NCBI GenBank assembly: GCA_027592035.1
Contig: JAQCIK010000007.1
Location: 1 to 64,000 of the forward strand
DNA from: Casp-actino8 sp001510455
Lineage (GTDB): Bacteria; Actinomycetota; Acidimicrobiia; Acidimicrobiales; Ilumatobacteraceae
Length of the DNA: 64,000 nt
Direction: 5' to 3'
Below, piece after piece: positions 27,348 to 36,567 of the stretch (positions within the stretch are counted from its first letter, which is position 1; each line of letters begins with the position of its first letter). The position numbers were made by a program, and so were the translations under genes. A model generated the notes under the pieces. That model had not been told where the DNA came from, searched no databases, and worked only from the letters and a program-made list of their open reading frames with translations.

Positions 27348-27883
27348 GATTCGCCCTTTCCACTCTTCACCTTGCGCGTGAGCATGACGGCTCCCACGAC
27401 GGCGACCGTCAGGAGTACCGAGGTGAACTCGAAGGCGAAGACGTGGTCACTGAACAGGTTGCGAGCGATCTGCCGGATGTTCGAGTCACCGTCTTCGGTG
27501 ACCGCCGGAATCTCGAGGCCGGTGCCACGACCGACCACGTCACGGGAGGCCACAACCGATGCGACCACGAGTCCGATCACACCGAGTCCGACGATCGCGG
27601 CGAGTGGTCGCTGGATGCGGAACGGCTCGATCGTGATGTCTTCGGTGCGATCGACACCGAGGAGCATGATCACGAAAAGGAAGAGAACGACGATCGCTCC
27701 GGAGTACACGATCACTTGAACGGCCGCCAGAAAATGCGCTTCCTGAGCGACGAAGAGAACTGCCACACCGAACAAGGTGAGCACGAGACTCAAGGCCGCG
27801 TGTACGGGATTGCTCCGCACGATGACACCGACCGCGCCCACGAGGATCATGGCCGCGGCCAGCACGAAGACGACGAGCTCCAT
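27344..27883 (-). CDS. nuoJ: NADH-quinone oxidoreductase subunit J, 14-subunit complex
   Basis: A 179-residue subunit with five membrane helices; the third carries the conserved AVQVIVYSGAIVVLFLFVIM block. It has a longer loop before the last helix than its counterpart in the 11-subunit operon. The TGATG junction with nuoI suggests translational coupling. Confidence 0.96.
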   Translation of the reverse strand: MELVVFVLAAAMILVGAVGVIVRSNPVHAALSLVLTLFGVAVLFVAQEAHFLAAVQVIVYSGAIVVLFLFVIMLLGVDRTEDITIEPFRIQRPLAAIVGLGVIGLVVASVVASRDVVGRGTGLEIPAVTEDGDSNIRQIARNLFSDHVFAFEFTSVLLTVAVVGAVMLTRKVKSGKGES

Positions 27884-28542
27884 CAGTGGCGCTCCCTCGA
27901 GTTCTCGGCCCGATCGCGGTCGCCCTGGGCCGGTTCGGGTGATCGCACTCCGTAACCGAGTTCACCACTCCATCCGGCGACACCTTCGAACGTCGCGTCA
28001 CCCGACGGCGCCGTCGCCCGGACCCAACCCGAGGTGAGGAGATCTTCACCCTCGCGCCAGTCCTCCCAGGGCAACTGCTGGGGCTTCCCATCGTCGCCGA
28101 CCACCAGTTCGGTCTTGGTGTAGATGGCATCACGACGGTTGGTGAACGAGAACTCGAACAGTTTGGACTCGGTGATCGCCTCGGTCGGACACGCCTCCAC
28201 ACAGAGATCGCAGTGGATGCAGCGCAAATAGTTGATCTCGTAGACGAACCCGAATCGCTCACCGGGTGAGGTGGGATTCTCGGGGTCGTTGTCCGCTCCG
28301 CGGACGTAGATGCACTTGGCCGGACACACACCGGCGCACAGTTCGCATCCGATGCACTTCTCCATGCCGTCCTCGTAACGGTTGAGAACGTGGCGACCGT
28401 GCAGACGCTCGGGCTTGGGGGCCTTCTCGTCCCGGTGCGGCTTGCCCTTCTTGAACTCGCGACCACCCGAATACTGGCGGGTCATCTTGTTGCGTCGACC
28501 GACCTGACTGATCGAGACGAGGAATCCTCCGAGGTATCCCAT
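27883..28542 (-). CDS. nuoI: NADH-quinone oxidoreductase subunit I (2x[4Fe-4S]), 14-subunit complex
   Basis: A 219-residue subunit with cysteines 63, 66, 69, 73 and 108, 111, 114, 118 in two CxxCxxCxxxCP motifs (CIGCELCAGVCP, CIHCDLCVEACP), preceded by the family block RLHGRHVLNRYEDGMEKC. The start is the ATG at 28542 (MGYLGGF), overlapping the nuoH stop in TGATG; the longer frame upstream is overlap with nuoH. The C-terminus extends about 60 residues past the usual end. Confidence 0.95.
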   Translation of the reverse strand: MGYLGGFLVSISQVGRRNKMTRQYSGGREFKKGKPHRDEKAPKPERLHGRHVLNRYEDGMEKCIGCELCAGVCPAKCIYVRGADNDPENPTSPGERFGFVYEINYLRCIHCDLCVEACPTEAITESKLFEFSFTNRRDAIYTKTELVVGDDGKPQQLPWEDWREGEDLLTSGWVRATAPSGDATFEGVAGWSGELGYGVRSPEPAQGDRDRAENSRERH

Positions 28543-29753
28543 CAGAACATCGCTCCTTCCCGCTCGCGATTGGCACGACTCACCCGCATGGCGGCCGACA
28601 TGAGACTCGCACTGATCACCAGAACCACCGCCGAGACGACTGCAACGACGACGGCGTTCCATCCCTGATCGCGTCCGAGACGGAGGGCCGCCATGAGAAG
28701 GAACCAGCCGAGGGCGGCCGGGATGAGGATCTTCCAGCCGAGGTCCATCAACTGGTCGTAACGGAAGCGAGGCAACGTTGCTCGGAACCACACGTAGATG
28801 TAGAGGAACACCAACGTCTTGGCGAGGAACCAGATGGTTCCCTCGATCGCCCCCGGGATCACCGGGATGTCGAAGAGCCCCTGCGGACCGCCCCAGAAAA
28901 GGGTCACGATGATGCCGCTCATCGTGACGGCGTTCATGAACTCGGCGAGGAAGAAGAGGCCGAAGCGAATGCTCGAGTACTCGGTGTTGAAGCCACCGAC
29001 GAGTTCCTGTTCGGCCTCGACGAGATCGAACGGAGGACGATTGAGTTCGGCCGTGGCTGCCATCAGGAAGATCACGAACGGAACGACTCCGGTGGACACG
29101 ACGTGCCAGTCGAGGAACCGATCCTGGTTGGCGACGATGCCACTGGTGGACAAGGTGCCGGCCAACAAGAGCACCGTTCCGAGACTGAGACCGAGAGCTG
29201 CTTCGTACGACACCATCTGGGCCGATGCGCGTACCGAACCGAGCAATGGGTACTTCGAGCCACTGGCCCAACCGGCGAGCATGATGCCGTACACTGCGAT
29301 CGACGACATCGCGAGGACGAGAAGAATCCCCACCGGCGGATCGGCCAACTGCACTCGCGTGGTCTCACCGAACCAGGTGACGAGTCCGTCCTTGCCGTCG
29401 GACCAGTCGCCGCCGAGCGGGATGACCGCCCACACGAGAAACGCCGGGACGAAGGCGAGGTACGGCGCCAACTTGAAGACGAAACGATCGGCGCGATCGG
29501 GCAGAAGGTCTTCTTTGAAGAACAACTTGATGCCGTCGGCCAGAGTCTGAAGAAGTCCGAACGGACCGGCCTTGTTCGGGCCGATGCGGTTCTGCATGCC
29601 AGCAATGGCCTTGCGCTCGAACCAGACCATGAACATGGTGACGAGCAGACCGATGGCGAAGATTCCGACGACCTTCAACAAGATGATGATCAGCGGCGTC
29701 CAGAGAAGATCGCCGTTGGCGATCGGATCGAGGGCGATGACCGACGGCGTCAC
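28542..29753 (-). CDS. nuoH: NADH-quinone oxidoreductase subunit H, 14-subunit complex
   Basis: A 403-residue quinone-chamber subunit. Motifs are RIGPNKAGPFGLLQ, EDLLPDRADRFVF, ELNRPPFDLVEAEQELVGGFNTEYS and PRFRYDQLM, all closer to the textbook NADH-linked form than those of the other NuoH in this window. It has an extra membrane helix near the C-terminus. It starts with GTG at 29753, overlapping the nuoG stop as GTGA. Confidence 0.97.
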   Translation of the reverse strand: MTPSVIALDPIANGDLLWTPLIIILLKVVGIFAIGLLVTMFMVWFERKAIAGMQNRIGPNKAGPFGLLQTLADGIKLFFKEDLLPDRADRFVFKLAPYLAFVPAFLVWAVIPLGGDWSDGKDGLVTWFGETTRVQLADPPVGILLVLAMSSIAVYGIMLAGWASGSKYPLLGSVRASAQMVSYEAALGLSLGTVLLLAGTLSTSGIVANQDRFLDWHVVSTGVVPFVIFLMAATAELNRPPFDLVEAEQELVGGFNTEYSSIRFGLFFLAEFMNAVTMSGIIVTLFWGGPQGLFDIPVIPGAIEGTIWFLAKTLVFLYIYVWFRATLPRFRYDQLMDLGWKILIPAALGWFLLMAALRLGRDQGWNAVVVAVVSAVVLVISASLMSAAMRVSRANREREGAMF

Positions 29754-32122
29754 AGCGTCTCCACTCTCACGTCGTTGACCGGACGACCGGCATCGATCAG
29801 TTCGCCGATGTCGGGTCCGGACTGGTTGAAGGGGACCCAGGCCGTTCCGCGTTGGACCGACGGGTCGGACTGGACCTTCATGACGATCGACGTGCGATCG
29901 CCGATCACTTTCACCTGTGCTCCGTCGACGGCACCGAGTCGATCGAGGTCGAGCGGATGCAGATACAGGGACGATCCGGGCGCGAGTGGCGCAAGAGACG
30001 GTGACTTCTCGACGTTGCGTCCGTTGTCGTACAACTTGCGACTGACCACCAACCGATAGGCGAACCCAGCCCGATCATTGGGTGTTCTGGTGGCAGATTC
30101 GTCTCGGATTTCGCTGGATTTCGCCACCAGAACGCCGTCTGGATCTCGACGGAGAGCCTCACGAGACACCGGTGCGAATTCACGGATCGAGTTCACCATG
30201 GCATCGTGCACCTCGTGCACCGAGCCCATCGGGAGTTCGACACCGAGCAGATCGGCCAACTCGACGGCGATCATCCAGTCGGGACGAGCCGTTCCGTGCA
30301 CCGTGATCTTGCGAGCCAACTGCGTGACTCGTCCCTCGGCGCTCGTCGTGGTTCCGTCCTTCTCACCGAAGGCGGCCGCCGGAAGGACGACGTCGGCGTT
30401 CTGGTTCGAGGCCGTGAGGAACGTATCGACACTGATGCGGCGCGGGATCGCCGCCATGGCCCGCCGCACCAGATCGGAATCCGGGAAGTCGGCGATCGGG
30501 TCGGCACCCACGGTGATGAGACAGTTGACGCGGCCGTCGATCGCCGCTCGCAAGACGTCGGCGGTGTCGGCGGTGGACAGACCGGCGTGGATCGCGCCGC
30601 GCACGTTGCCACGACGAAGGACCGGCAGAACCTTGGCCGAGGGAACTCGGGCCATGATGCGACGCAGTGCTTCCATCGTGAATTCGGGTGACTCGGCGAG
30701 GTTGCCTCGACCCACGACGATCACGACCGATCCCGAGGTGATCTGAGCGGCCACCTTCGGATCGTCGAGAAGTGATTCGGCAGCGGTGACCTGAAGTCCG
30801 GGTTCGTGCAGAGTGGACGACCAGGCGTAGCGGGTGAGTCCCGTTTCCTTCGGAGAGAGTTCGACGAGTCGCGAACGCTTCTTTTCCGAGGCGTCTCGCA
30901 AACGAAGGTGGAGGACCGGAAGTTCTTCCTTCAGGTCGGGGCCGAGCAGGATCACGGTTTTCGCATGCGCAGCCTCGTCGATGGTGGCCTGCGGGTAGCC
31001 GAACACCGATGAAGGAAGACCGTCTCCCATCTGGGCATCGACCAAGTCGATGCCGAGTGCCTTGGCGAACGACGCCCACGCGAATGCGTCTTCATTGGTG
31101 CCGCGCGCACCCCCGAGAATCGCAACGCTCGACGCTCCCCCTTCAGCGATCGCCTCCGACACGAGAGTGGCCGCCCGACGCAGGGCAACGCTCCAGGACG
31201 CAGAGGCGAAAGCACCATCGGAAGTCACGAGAGGTTCACCGAGACGATCGTCGGATTCGACGGCTTCGAAGTTGAACCGACCTTTGTCGCACAACCAACT
31301 CCAGTTCACCGGCTCGCTGTCGACACCCTGGTAACGAAGCAACTGATCGCGACTCGACTCGACCGTGATCCGGCATCCGACCGAGCACGTGGTGCAGGTG
31401 CTCTCGACCTTCTCGAGATCCCAGGGGCGCGCCTTGAAGCGATACGGCTTGGCGGTGAGCGCACCCACCGGGCAGATCTGCACGGTGTTCCCGGAGAAGT
31501 AGCTGCTGAACGGTTCGTCGGGGAAGGTCAGAACCTGAGTGTTGTTGCCACGGGACGTGAAGTGAATGAGGGCGTCACCTGCGACCTCGTCGGCGAACCG
31601 AGTGCACCGATCGCACAGGATGCATCGTTCTCGGTCGAGCAACACGATGTCGGAGATCGGAATCGGCTTCTCGTAGTGGCGCTTCTCTTCGATGAAGCGA
31701 CTTTCTCCGGGACCGTGCGAAAAGGCCTGATCCTGCAACGGACACTCGCCGCCCTTGTCGCACACCGGACAGTCGAGCGGATGGTTGGCGAGCAGCAGCT
31801 CGAGGATTCCCTCGTGAGCCCGCTTCACCTGCGGAGTGTCGGTCCGAACGATCTGACCGTCGGCGACCGGAGTCATGCACGACACGACCATCATCGGTCC
31901 GCGCGGACCTTCGACCTCGACGAGACACTGGCGGCACATGCCCACCGATTCCATACGCGGGTGGTAACAGAATCGAGGGATGTAATCGCCGCTGCGATCA
32001 GCGGCGGCGATGATCCATTCGCCCTTGCGTGCTTCGACTTCTCGGCCGTTGATCGTGAGCCGAACCGCGTTCGGATCGGCCGGCGGAACGTTCTCCTCGG
32101 GTGTCGTCTCGGTGGTGCTCAT
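29750..32122 (-). CDS. nuoG: NADH-quinone oxidoreductase subunit G, carrying an in-frame palindromic element
   Basis: A 790-residue, 75-kDa-type Fe-S subunit of the NADH module. The N-terminal [2Fe-2S] site has Cys52, 63, 66 and 82; the His114-Cys118-Cys121-Cys127 site (N5) and CILCDRC follow; CTTCSVGC and a later Cys (WLCDKG) give the extra N7-type cluster seen in some bacteria. A degenerate molybdopterin-oxidoreductase domain follows. Residues about 661-681, in the linker before the C-terminal domain (YRLVVSRKLYD), are encoded by a palindromic repeat that also occurs between genes here. ATG start at 32122. Confidence 0.96.
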   Translation of the reverse strand: MSTTETTPEENVPPADPNAVRLTINGREVEARKGEWIIAAADRSGDYIPRFCYHPRMESVGMCRQCLVEVEGPRGPMMVVSCMTPVADGQIVRTDTPQVKRAHEGILELLLANHPLDCPVCDKGGECPLQDQAFSHGPGESRFIEEKRHYEKPIPISDIVLLDRERCILCDRCTRFADEVAGDALIHFTSRGNNTQVLTFPDEPFSSYFSGNTVQICPVGALTAKPYRFKARPWDLEKVESTCTTCSVGCRITVESSRDQLLRYQGVDSEPVNWSWLCDKGRFNFEAVESDDRLGEPLVTSDGAFASASWSVALRRAATLVSEAIAEGGASSVAILGGARGTNEDAFAWASFAKALGIDLVDAQMGDGLPSSVFGYPQATIDEAAHAKTVILLGPDLKEELPVLHLRLRDASEKKRSRLVELSPKETGLTRYAWSSTLHEPGLQVTAAESLLDDPKVAAQITSGSVVIVVGRGNLAESPEFTMEALRRIMARVPSAKVLPVLRRGNVRGAIHAGLSTADTADVLRAAIDGRVNCLITVGADPIADFPDSDLVRRAMAAIPRRISVDTFLTASNQNADVVLPAAAFGEKDGTTTSAEGRVTQLARKITVHGTARPDWMIAVELADLLGVELPMGSVHEVHDAMVNSIREFAPVSREALRRDPDGVLVAKSSEIRDESATRTPNDRAGFAYRLVVSRKLYDNGRNVEKSPSLAPLAPGSSLYLHPLDLDRLGAVDGAQVKVIGDRTSIVMKVQSDPSVQRGTAWVPFNQSGPDIGELIDAGRPVNDVRVETL
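30081..30136. repeat. Imperfect palindromic element, copy 3, inside nuoG
   Basis: Arms at 30081-30094 and 30123-30136 pair over 14 bp (GGTGTTCTGGTGGC with GCCACCAGAACGCC; one T-G pair). The GGTGTTCTGG start, an inner GATTTCGC and the CCAGAA end are shared with copy 1 after tRNA-Tyr; CTGGTGGCAGAT is shared with copy 2. On the minus strand it is read in frame in nuoG without stops, adding about 20 mostly polar residues to a linker. Confidence 0.72.
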
Positions 32123-33519
32123 GACACGACTCCTGTCACCGGAATTCGCTGACGTTTCGTCACCCGCGATTCGAACTCGTCGCGGAAGAGAGTGAGTGCC
32201 GAGTGGATCGGCGCGTACGCCGACGGACCGACGAAGCAGATGGTGTTCATGCGGTACGGGAACGGCGTGGCGGCCAGGCCGAGCTTCGAGCTCGACGCAT
32301 GCGGGAAGGCCCCCGGACAGATCGACTCACCGACTTCGAAGAGTTGGTCGAGATCGGCGTCGGTGCCCTTGCCGTCGACGATGCGCGAGAGGATTCGCTC
32401 GAGCCAGGTTCCACCTTCACGACAGGGTGTGCACTTACCGCACGACTCGTGAGCGTAGAAGCGGGTGAGTGTGAGCGCCGCTCGCGGAATGTCGGTGGTG
32501 TGATCCATCACCATGATCGCTCCCGAACCGAGCATCGAACCGGCTGGCCCGATCTGACTGGCCTCGAACGGCAGGTCGAGTTGTTCGGGTGTGAACCACG
32601 GAGCCGAACCACCACCGGGGACGAAGGCCTTCAATTCGTTGCCGTCCCGCATGCCACCACAGAAATCCTCACCGAAGATGAGGTCGCGGAAGGTGGTGGT
32701 TCCGTTGACGATCTCGTAGACACCAGGCCGCTTCACGTGACCCGACACGGCGACCATTCGAGTTCCTGGAGACGTCGGAGTGCCGATCGCGGTGTAGGCG
32801 TCGGCACCGTGCTGCATGATCCACGGCAGGTTGGCCAAGGTCTCGACGTTGTTGACGATGGTCGGCTGACCGTACAGACCGATGGCAGCCGGGAAATACG
32901 GAGGCTTCAGGCGCGGCATGCCGCGATTGCCCTCGAGGCTCTCGATCAGTGCGGTCTCTTCACCGACCACGTAGGCACCGGCTCCCCAGTGCAAGGTGAT
33001 GTCGATCGAGAATCGGCTACCGAGAACGTTTCGGCCGACGTAACCGGCGGCGTAGGCCTCGTTCAGCGCGGCAGCAACCCTCTCCTGAGCAACCGCCATC
33101 TCACCGCGGATGTAGAGGAAACATTGGGAAAGCCCCGCGGCGTAACAGGCGATCAAGCAGCCCTCGATGAGCTGATGCGGATCGCGCTCCATGAGAAGTC
33201 GATCCTTGTACGTGCCCGGTTCGCTCTCGTCGCCGTTGACCACGAGGTAACGCGGGAACACTCCCTGCGGGGTGAGTCCCCACTTGGTTCCGGCCGGGAA
33301 CCCGGCGCCGCCTCGGCCGAGAACGGTTGCGCTCTTGACCGCCTCGTGGATATCGGCCGCCGGGCGCGTCAGAGCGACTCGGAGACCCTCGTAGCCACCG
33401 GTGGCGAGGTAGCGCTCGAGAGTGTGCGAGTCGTCGTATTCGAAACGTGAGGTCACGATCTTGGGTCGATCACCGACGAAGAATCCGGGCGCGTGTGCGT
33501 AACTTCCTTGAGCGCTCAC
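32119..33519 (-). CDS. nuoF: NADH-quinone oxidoreductase subunit F (NADH/FMN, [4Fe-4S])
   Basis: A 466-residue, 51-kDa-type subunit that oxidises NADH. The FMN/NADH-binding loop is GRGGAGFPAGTKW (residues 69-80), then NGDESEPGTYKDR and the GAGAYVVGEETALIES block. The N3 [4Fe-4S] ligands are Cys360, 363, 366 and Cys401. The start is GTG at 33519, overlapping the nuoE stop as GTGA. Only one nuoF exists in the window, so only this complex can use NADH directly. Confidence 0.98.
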   Translation of the reverse strand: MSAQGSYAHAPGFFVGDRPKIVTSRFEYDDSHTLERYLATGGYEGLRVALTRPAADIHEAVKSATVLGRGGAGFPAGTKWGLTPQGVFPRYLVVNGDESEPGTYKDRLLMERDPHQLIEGCLIACYAAGLSQCFLYIRGEMAVAQERVAAALNEAYAAGYVGRNVLGSRFSIDITLHWGAGAYVVGEETALIESLEGNRGMPRLKPPYFPAAIGLYGQPTIVNNVETLANLPWIMQHGADAYTAIGTPTSPGTRMVAVSGHVKRPGVYEIVNGTTTFRDLIFGEDFCGGMRDGNELKAFVPGGGSAPWFTPEQLDLPFEASQIGPAGSMLGSGAIMVMDHTTDIPRAALTLTRFYAHESCGKCTPCREGGTWLERILSRIVDGKGTDADLDQLFEVGESICPGAFPHASSSKLGLAATPFPYRMNTICFVGPSAYAPIHSALTLFRDEFESRVTKRQRIPVTGVVS

Positions 33520-34130
33520 AGGGCCGCCTTTCCGTCGAGCCAGGACGGGGCTTCGACCACGTCTTCGGGCGGGACCGCGCCGACACCGCGATCAGGAGAG
33601 ATCCGTTGGCGCACCCGCGCCACCGTGCCGTGCGGCGGGATCTCGTCGTCGAGGCGACCGGCCGCCAAGTCGTCGATCAACGAGTCGAATTCGTCGGTGG
33701 TGACACGGTATCGATAGCGATAGTTCACCTGCAGGCAGGGGGCCTCGGTGCACGCCGCCTGACATTCGGCTCGCTCGAGGGTGAAGTTGCCGTCGGGAGT
33801 GGTGCCCCCGAGCTTCACCCCCAGTCGGTGCTCGGCGTGATGGATGAGTTCTTCGGCTCCCAACAGCGCGCACGACATGGTTCCGCAGATGTTCACGAGA
33901 TACTTGCCCACCGGCTCGAACTTGAACATCTCGTAGAACGAGGCCGTACCGAACACCTCGGCCGAAGTCGCCCCCACCAGTTCTCCGATGTGAGCCATGG
34001 CGTCGTTCGTGACGTAGCCGTCCTGCTGTTGAGCGAGGTGCAACAACGGAATCGTGGCCGACCGTGGACGCGGGTAGCGAGCGATGATCTCGCGAGCCAG
34101 TCGGACGTTGTCTTCGGTGAGTCGTGCCAT
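33516..34130 (-). CDS. nuoE: NADH-quinone oxidoreductase subunit E ([2Fe-2S])
   Basis: A 204-residue, 24-kDa-type thioredoxin-like subunit. Ligands for cluster N1a are Cys82, Cys87, Cys123 and Cys127 (CGTMSC and CQAAC). The start is the ATG at 34130 (MARLTEDN), which overlaps the nuoD stop in TGATG; the longer upstream frame overlaps nuoD. Confidence 0.96.
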   Translation of the reverse strand: MARLTEDNVRLAREIIARYPRPRSATIPLLHLAQQQDGYVTNDAMAHIGELVGATSAEVFGTASFYEMFKFEPVGKYLVNICGTMSCALLGAEELIHHAEHRLGVKLGGTTPDGNFTLERAECQAACTEAPCLQVNYRYRYRVTTDEFDSLIDDLAAGRLDDEIPPHGTVARVRQRISPDRGVGAVPPEDVVEAPSWLDGKAAL

Positions 34131-35461
34131 CAGCGATCGACGTCTCCCAGAACGGGGTCGACCGACGAGATGACGGCGACCGCATCGGCCACGAGCCCAC
34201 CGCGCATCATGTGCGGCAGAGCCTGAATGTTCACGAAACTCGGGGCGCGCATGTGAATGCGATAGGGCTTCGGTCCGCCGTCGCTCACGATGTAACACCC
34301 GATCTCACCGCGTGGACTCTCGATACCGACGTACACCTCACCCTCGGGAACCTTGAATCCCTCGGTGAAGATCTTGAAGTGATGGATCAAGGCCTCCATC
34401 GATTCGTCGATACGCGCACGCGGAGGTGGAGTGACCTTCTTGTTCTGGATCCGGTAGTCACCCGAGGGCATGCGATCGAGAATCTGGTAGACGATCTTGA
34501 TCGATTCACGAATTTCGTTCAGTCGGATCGCGTAGCGATCGAATGCGTCACCGTACGAACCGACGATGACGTCGAATTCGAGTTCGTCGTAGTGCATGTA
34601 CGGCATGTCGCGACGGAGGTCGAACGGCACTCCGGTCGACCGCAGAATCGGACCACTGGTTCCCAACGCCAGGGCTTCCTCGGCGGTGATGACACCGATG
34701 CCCTGAAGACGCTCACGCCAGATGGGCTGGTCGGTCATCAAGATGTCGTACTCCTCGAGGCGCGGCGGAAGCATCTCGAGGATCGAGAGCACATCGTCGC
34801 GCCAGCCAGGAGGCAGGTCGGCGGCCAGTCCTCCCGGACGAATGAAGTTGTGATTCATTCGCAGGCCGGTCACCTTCTGGAAGAAGCGCAGAACCTCTTC
34901 GCGTTCGCGCCAGCCGTACAGCATCATCGACACCGCACCGAGGTCCATTCCGTTGGTGGCCAGGAACAGCAGGTGGCTGCTCATGCGATTCATCTCCGAC
35001 AGGAGCATGCGCATCCAGACCGCTCGTTCGGGAATGTCACCGTCGATACCGAGCAGCTTCTCGGTCGCCATGGAGAAGACGAGCTCGTTGTTGAGCGGGC
35101 TCAGGTAGTCCATACGAGTGACGTTGGTTCCACCCTGCAAGAAGGTGAGATCTTCGCCGGTCTTCTCCATTCCGGTGTGCAGATAACCGATGACGGGCTT
35201 GCAGCGCAGGACGGTCTCACCTTGGAGTTCGAGCATGAGACGCAACACGCCGTGTGTGCTCGGGTGCTGCGGACCCATGTTGATGATCATGGTCTGCTCT
35301 TCGTCGTCGACCGGCATCTGTCCGAGTTGAGCGGCCTCGGCTTCACTCATGCGAAGAACCGAACCGACTTCCCGCATCAGTTCCTTCGCACCGAGTTCGC
35401 TGCGGGGGCGCATCTCCTGGGCGCCCTCACTTGTCAGACGGACGTTCTCGACGGCGGTCAT
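34130..35461 (-). CDS. nuoD: NADH-quinone oxidoreductase subunit D, 14-subunit complex
   Basis: A 443-residue, 49-kDa-type subunit. Motifs are NMGPQHPSTHGVLR, GYLHTGMEKTGEDL, RGEIGCYIVSDG and the C-terminal PVLGDVDR. An N-terminal extension of about 50 residues precedes the core. The start is the ATG at 35461 (MTAVENVR), in an ATGA overlap with nuoC; the longer frame upstream is overlap with nuoC. Confidence 0.96.
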   Translation of the reverse strand: MTAVENVRLTSEGAQEMRPRSELGAKELMREVGSVLRMSEAEAAQLGQMPVDDEEQTMIINMGPQHPSTHGVLRLMLELQGETVLRCKPVIGYLHTGMEKTGEDLTFLQGGTNVTRMDYLSPLNNELVFSMATEKLLGIDGDIPERAVWMRMLLSEMNRMSSHLLFLATNGMDLGAVSMMLYGWREREEVLRFFQKVTGLRMNHNFIRPGGLAADLPPGWRDDVLSILEMLPPRLEEYDILMTDQPIWRERLQGIGVITAEEALALGTSGPILRSTGVPFDLRRDMPYMHYDELEFDVIVGSYGDAFDRYAIRLNEIRESIKIVYQILDRMPSGDYRIQNKKVTPPPRARIDESMEALIHHFKIFTEGFKVPEGEVYVGIESPRGEIGCYIVSDGGPKPYRIHMRAPSFVNIQALPHMMRGGLVADAVAVISSVDPVLGDVDR

Positions 35462-35955
35462 GAATGTGCTCCCTTGAACTGAACGGGAATGCGACCGATT
35501 GCGTAGTCCTTGCGCAAGGGATGGCCCTCCCAGTCCTCGGGCATGAGAATTCGCGTCAGGTCGGGATGACCGTCGAAACGAAGTCCGAACATGTCGAACA
35601 CCTCGCGCTCCATGGCCTCGGTCCCGGGCCAGAGGTCGAAGCACGATGCGATGGTGGGATCGTTCTCGGGCACCTGAACCCGAACCCGGAGCCGCGTTCG
35701 CTCGGCGATCGACACGAGATTGAGCACCACTTCGAACCGTTCGGCTTCGAGTCCGACCGGCAGCTCACGTCCCGGATGGGTCAGATAGTCGACCGCCGTC
35801 AGGTCGGTGCACATCGTGTAGCCGGCGTCGATCGCCTGCTTCAGAACCGAGACGTAGGAATCACGGGACGGATGAACGACCTTCTGCCCGCGCGAATACG
35901 AAACCGGAGCTCCGAACAACGACTCGTCGTCGGGCGTCGTCGAGGTGTCGGTCAT
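35458..35955 (-). CDS. nuoC: NADH-quinone oxidoreductase subunit C, 14-subunit complex
   Basis: A 165-residue, 30-kDa-type subunit with the signature EREVFDMFGLRFDGHPDL followed by EDWEGHPLRKDY. It is compact compared with NuoC of the other complex. ATG at 35955, ATGA overlap with nuoB. Confidence 0.96.
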   Translation of the reverse strand: MTDTSTTPDDESLFGAPVSYSRGQKVVHPSRDSYVSVLKQAIDAGYTMCTDLTAVDYLTHPGRELPVGLEAERFEVVLNLVSIAERTRLRVRVQVPENDPTIASCFDLWPGTEAMEREVFDMFGLRFDGHPDLTRILMPEDWEGHPLRKDYAIGRIPVQFKGAHS

Positions 35956-36551
35956 ACCGCAACACCTCCACGCGTCGCACTCAGAGTGATCGGCGACGAC
36001 TCGGCCGCGATTTCCGTGACGTGGATCTCGGCACCGGCGCCCGTCTCACGACGACGACGCATGATCTCTCCGTCTTCGATCTTTTGATGCAGCGTCTCGA
36101 TGGCATGGATCAGGGTTTCGGGAGTGGGAGGACAACCCGGCGCGTACACGTCGACCGGAACGACCTGGTCGACACCTTGCACGATTGCGTAGTTGTTGAA
36201 CATGCCACCGCTCGACGCGCAGACACCCATCGAGATCACCCACTTCGGTTCCATCATCTGGTCGTAGACCTGACGCAGAACCGGCGCCATCTTCTGACTC
36301 ACCCGACCGGCGACGATGAGGATGTCGGCCTGGCGGGGGGAAGCACGGAACACTTCCATCCCGAAGCGGGCGATGTCGTAGTGCGCTCCGCCGGTCCCCA
36401 TCATCTCGATGGCACAGCAGGCGAGACCGAATGTCGCACCCCAACTCGATCGACTCCGCGACCACTTGACGAGATCCTCGATCTTTCCGGTGAGGAAGTT
36501 GTGCTGGATGCCACCGAGGCCGTCGTCGAGAACGTTACGAATCACACTCAT
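35952..36551 (-). CDS. nuoB: NADH-quinone oxidoreductase subunit B, 14-subunit complex
   Basis: A 199-residue subunit holding cluster N2: Cys45-Cys46 (GLACCAIEM), Cys111 (MGVCASSGG) and Cys140 (APGCPPTPE). Of two adjacent ATGs, the one at 36551 is preferred because a GGAGG site lies six bases upstream of it and only three from the other. The longer open frame overlaps the end of nuoA. Confidence 0.95.
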   Translation of the reverse strand: MSVIRNVLDDGLGGIQHNFLTGKIEDLVKWSRSRSSWGATFGLACCAIEMMGTGGAHYDIARFGMEVFRASPRQADILIVAGRVSQKMAPVLRQVYDQMMEPKWVISMGVCASSGGMFNNYAIVQGVDQVVPVDVYAPGCPPTPETLIHAIETLHQKIEDGEIMRRRRETGAGAEIHVTEIAAESSPITLSATRGGVAV

Positions 36552-36567
36552 CATGAACCTCCGGCGA

